Assembly (NCBI RefSeq): GCF_030867145.1
Contig: NC_134454.1
Span: 49,783,830-49,847,829, forward strand
DNA from: Opisthocomus hoazin
Taxonomy: Eukaryota > Chordata > Aves > Opisthocomiformes > Opisthocomidae
Direction: 5' to 3'
DNA length: 64,000 bases
Both the position numbers and the translations under genes were made by a program. The notes under the pieces are model-generated. The model was not told where the DNA came from, did no database searches, and saw nothing but the letters and a program-made list of their open reading frames with translations. This document shows, piece by piece, positions 49,058-64,000 of this stretch. Position 1 is the stretch's first letter, and each line of letters begins with the position of its first letter.

Positions 49058-50718
49058 CTTCAGGAAGTTTGCCAGGAAGTTTGTACAGTTAATTCAACCC
49101 ATCACTCTCCGCTGGAAGGGAGTATTGCAGTGTTCTTCCCATACCTACTTCTGAATCTTTGCAGAGGTTGCTAAACTTCAGCAGTGGAAGAAAACACATA
49201 CTTCTGACTCACTCCTGCTCCCGCTTCGAGCCGTGGCTGTGACTGCCCTCGTGACTGCGCCTGAGGGAGCGGGAGGCCAGCAGGATCACCAGGGCCGTGC
49301 AAGCTGCCATACATCCCTACGGATTGCAACAGGGCTTTTTGCTGGGATAATTGTGGCCAAACATATCACATCTTTTAGTGGATTTGGACCGAGAGCATGT
49401 TTGGCTCACAACAGAAATTCCTTCTGAAGTACAAACATGAAAATCCCGAGTACTTTGGTACTGCTGTCAAGTAATGTCGTACTTTACAGCTCTTGTTGCC
49501 TTCTCATTCATGCAATGAATATGCGATGGCTTTGTAATTTTTTTGTAGTGTAAAAGAAAGTAGAAACCCTATGTGAATTAAAGTTTCAGCTTCTGGCTCA
49601 ACTCTTCCCTCATTGCAATCAGTAGAACCTTTGCTATTTCAATATTTTTTCTTTGTAAATTGTATCCTTAAATACTCTCAGGGTTTGTTAGTACAGTAGT
49701 AAGCATTATAGAAATATGCATTAATATTTCATATACAGTTTTCAAATTGCTGATGTAGTACTCAGATGTGAGAGACCTTTTACTCCAAGATGCAAACCCC
49801 TCCTTTTTCTTTACAATTGTTTTTTGCTATAAAGTGAAATGGACTTTTTTCCCTTCCAAATGCTTACTTAAGATTGAAACGAAAGCATGCCATAGGTGTG
49901 GGATCTGTCTGTGTACATAATGTTGTATGAGCATGCTTGTTTTCATATTTTGAGTGCTGCCCGGTATGCCCAGCTCTACTAAATTAGCTCATTGCTAATT
50001 TCAGCTTGGCTTCTGGATGCATTTTACACAAATAAAAGGCAATTCCATTGAAGAAAACAAAGTATATGCACCAAAATTTGGAGCCTTGGTACGAGCAAGT
50101 TGTTTGCCTGGCGAACCGGGTCCTTCAGCAGTCATCCAAACCTTCTGTGCAACGGGACCTTTGGGACACCTACGAATCTAGCTTTCCCGTGGACCTTGTG
50201 ACTCTGAGACCAAAATGAACACTTCCCTGACTGTAGTAAACTGCTCCCTGAAGTTCTGGTTCACTGCTAGCTCAACCCCCAACCCCCACTCTTTATGTTC
50301 TGGAGAAGCCTAACGTCCAGATCATCTGTCTTCCGATGAAACATTTTAGAGTTGGAGATCCTAATCCCATTGCAGAAGCAAACCAATTCAAATCTAGACT
50401 GTTCTAGACTTCATTCATTTTAATGAAGTTGCTGTTGTTTGCTTATGGCATAGCGATCTCTGAGAGTCCCAGCCACAGCTAATTGCTGTACGTGCTATCC
50501 GGCCTGGCTGCGAGAACCTCGTGGGGGGCCCCAGCCCAAGATGATGGGTAGGCATGGGCCTCGGAGAAGGAGGTTAGTATGCTGCGCAGGGCACCTCTGT
50601 GGGGACTGTGAACTGTGTTCCAGCTCTACCTGTGCTAGAACCAGAGGTCTGACCCAAGGCAGGCATGTTTACAACTGGAGCAGTTGCATATACGGATTAA
50701 TCTTTGAGTATATTTGGA

Positions 50719-50744
50719 AATATATATACATATATGTGTACATA
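50719..50744. repeat. AT/GT-rich simple repeat
   Basis: Interrupted TATA/CATA/TGTA dinucleotide run, likely length-variable. Confidence 0.6.
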
Positions 50745-51595
50745 CTTGATTAAATTATAAACATTAACTTAAAGAGCTAAAGTTGCTGTGATGATCAGTC
50801 ACTGAAGGGAAAACTCTTGACAATTATATTCTGTAATTAGGCTCCATGCAGAATCATCCAGAAATCAAAAGCACTACTCCAGCTCATTAGTGCTCCCTGC
50901 TGTCACTGAATCTAACTTCTTATCTGGCAGCAGTTCCTCGGTAAATAGGAAGTATAGGCTAGTGTCCCTTGCTCTGTCCAGACGTACTCAGCCCAAAGCA
51001 AATTCATTCCATGACCACTTAGATGAGCATAGAATGAGGATGCAGCTGTCGCACTGAGCGGTGACCATCCTGAGACGGATGAACCTCAAACGCATTTTGC
51101 GTGTGTGCCTACCCACCAGCATCTGTTCTTGCAGCCATAACCACCTGGCAGTGAGATCTCCCAACACATCTCCCAAGCTCTGCGGTACGAAGCCAGGCGA
51201 GTGGTTGGATGGGCATCTCTATGACATGCCGTGGTCTTGGCAGCAACAGCAGTAACAATAACCTTCCACTGACTCAGAAACAGATAGGTGTACAAGCAGG
51301 GCTTTGGTTTTTCTTGTTTTTAATACTTGACCAGCTCAGCATTTACTGGTAACTGAATTGAATTTATCTGTGCGTTGCTTTGCGTTTTCCAATATTGGCC
51401 ACACTGTTTAATGCCAGTTCCTGAAGTAGCTGACTTGTCAGGTGATCTTTCAAAATGCTAGCTGCGTTAAGGACTGTTTGGCCTCCAAGATATGGCAAAA
51501 AGGGATGTAGTCAGTCAAGCATGGCTGTTGAAATATGTTTGTGAGGTTTTCTGTACAATTTCTAATAGTATGAGGCATTTAAGAGCCTCTTATCT

Positions 51596-51610
51596 GGGGG
51601 GGGGGGGGGG
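51596..51610 (+). repeat. G15 homopolymer
   Basis: Fifteen consecutive G in otherwise AT-rich DNA. The run is prone to length error in sequencing and to slippage. Confidence 0.85.
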
Positions 51611-53102
51611 CAATAAGGCCTACAATTCTTACCAAGTAAGGAAGGGAAGGCAGTCCTAATATCTAATGCAAAATCCATCTGATGGATTTACATCCTGCAG
51701 TGCTGACCCAGCAGAGTGGTTGCTTTCATTCGCTGTTTTTTCTGCTACGGGGTAGAGTATTTGCTTTCGATCGTTTCACTTATCTGGTGACTCCTGCTAG
51801 ACAGCTGCCATATTCTGTGCTAGTAGTGACTGCATTTCTGTGGTAACTGAAACACAGAAATCTGTTACCTGTCTCACAGAGCTCTCAGGTACCTGAAGTC
51901 TACACGGTATGCAGTATCACAGAAGCAAATAAAGTGTCAAAAAGACACGAGTGACCTGTCTTTAAAGAAGACAAGTAAAATTCTGCTGAGGTCGGTGCTC
52001 CTGCAGCTGTGCTGCTGTCGATTGCCGTGTAACAGTCAGTTTGGAGATGCGAATTTCACGCTGCAGTCATCACTGTGCCTCTGAGAACTCTGAGGACTCC
52101 TTGGAAGCTCATCCCTCTCCGTGTGGTCCTGAGAGCAAAGCAAAGAACCCTCTGAGAGTGGCTGAGCAGACTTTGACCCACTCCCTAAGGCTTTGTCATT
52201 TGCCTCAGTTCTCTCTTCTAGCTCCCCTTTTCGGTGGAGAAAGGTGTGCTGCAGAGGCTGAAGGGAAAGGTAAAATACACAGCTTAGAAATAAAAATTTC
52301 CTTCTCCACTGTGGGAGGAAAATCTATGTCACCTGAGAGTCAACCCACGCATGGGCTGAAATCCGGCCTCTGCTGAGCTCCCGAGCTGCAGCACTGCCGG
52401 ACAAAAAGTGCTGCTTCATGATTAGTGAGCGGGCGTCCACATCTGGTGTCTTCTAGGCTGAGAAGGACCTTCTTCCACACTTTGTGGGCTGACTGTGGCA
52501 ATTGAGGTGAATGAGTAACCTCTTTGAAGCACTTGCTGGTTTGCTTCTACCGATTCACTACGCGATTGGAAGCATTTATCGTTTACAAGAAGCATACACT
52601 TACAGTTTTTCCTTTATGTTCCACAGTAATGGGCTTTGCATATTTATTAGCTGATGGTAGTGAGCATTATATACTTCTCATTTGGTTGTGGCTGTCTGTA
52701 TTTGCTGCTGTTAGCAGCCCAGCAGAAAGCCTGCACTTACAGGAGTAGTGGTGCTTGGGCTTTTCCATCGGATTTTCTGAAGAACATCCCATTCACGCAG
52801 AACCGTTTTCAAAACACGGACGTTTACAGGGGATCAAGGACAGCTGGGCAAAACGACAGAAGCACACCTTGCGTGTGGCTGACAGTAATTTTTTTTTTCT
52901 CTTTGTAGACTGTCAGTCACGTCCCATTTCGCACCAGCTGCTTTTCGTTTCACACCGAAAAAGTGAGTTCTCCTTTCTCAGCGCAGTGCCGGTCGCTCTT
53001 TCGGGGCCGGCCGGCTCTAGTGCTCGCTGCCCGCAGGGTCCTTCAGCGACGCGTACAGCGGGCGCTGCGTTCTCTGCCCCGCTCGCCCGGCCGGGGGGGT
53101 GA

Positions 53103-64000
<10,898 letters not shown>

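Larger units (their letters stand above)
45858..52959. other. Intergenic region upstream of FRMD3
   Basis: 7.1 kb. It contains a 241-codon ORF (48332-49057, -), an AT dinucleotide-rich tract near 50719-50744 and a G15 run at 51596-51610. No conserved exon or mobile element is recognised. Confidence 0.6.

Overview
The window reads as vertebrate nuclear DNA from a bird. Exons are small, introns are long with GT..AG borders, promoters sit in CpG islands, and several CR1 LINE fragments carry the ATTCTRTG-type 3' terminal octamers typical of avian CR1. A tandem-repeated LTR-like element at about 2660-3645 resembles a family I know from non-galliform birds, so a neoavian source is likely, though not proven. 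In human the same three genes lie together on 9q21 in the same relative orientation. That region corresponds to the avian Z chromosome in chicken, so Z linkage is inferred.

Layout. Bases 1-489 hold nothing I recognise. A CpG island (about 490-1240) is the promoter and first exon of UBQLN1, which runs on the + strand from the ATG at 853 to the stop at 29015. It has 11 coding exons, encodes 583 aa and ends near a poly(A) signal at 30023. Its 13.5-kb first intron carries the tandem-repeated LTR-like element, a probable solo LTR (about 9008-9541) and a CR1 3' fragment (about 11870-12354). Intron 2 holds a 90-bp CR1 tail. From 30060 to 35518 is intergenic DNA between convergent genes.

IDNK (gluconokinase) lies on the - strand from its ATG at 40127 to its stop at 35519. 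I reconstructed five coding exons giving 187 aa, the same length as the human protein. Exons 1-3 lie inside a CpG island (about 39480-40680) and are separated by very short GC-rich introns; exon 2 is a 31-nt microexon. Intron 4 holds an internal CR1 fragment.

From 40690 to 52960 is intergenic DNA with a well-preserved CR1 3' half (about 45010-45857) and an unexplained 241-codon ORF (48332-49057, -). A third CpG island (about 52960-54340) contains the first coding exon of FRMD3 (ATG 53703, donor after 53801, + strand). The remaining 10 kb is the start of FRMD3 intron 1, with an antisense CR1 copy at about 54887-55615.

The three genes are not an operon and have unrelated jobs: UBQLN1 is a ubiquitin-proteasome shuttle, IDNK a gluconate kinase feeding the pentose phosphate pathway, and FRMD3 a FERM-domain membrane-cytoskeleton protein. 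I found no clear new biological system. The best second looks are the splice choices in UBQLN1, the compact microexon architecture and internal YY1-like motif of IDNK, the two LTR-type elements in UBQLN1 intron 1, and the 241-codon orphan ORF.
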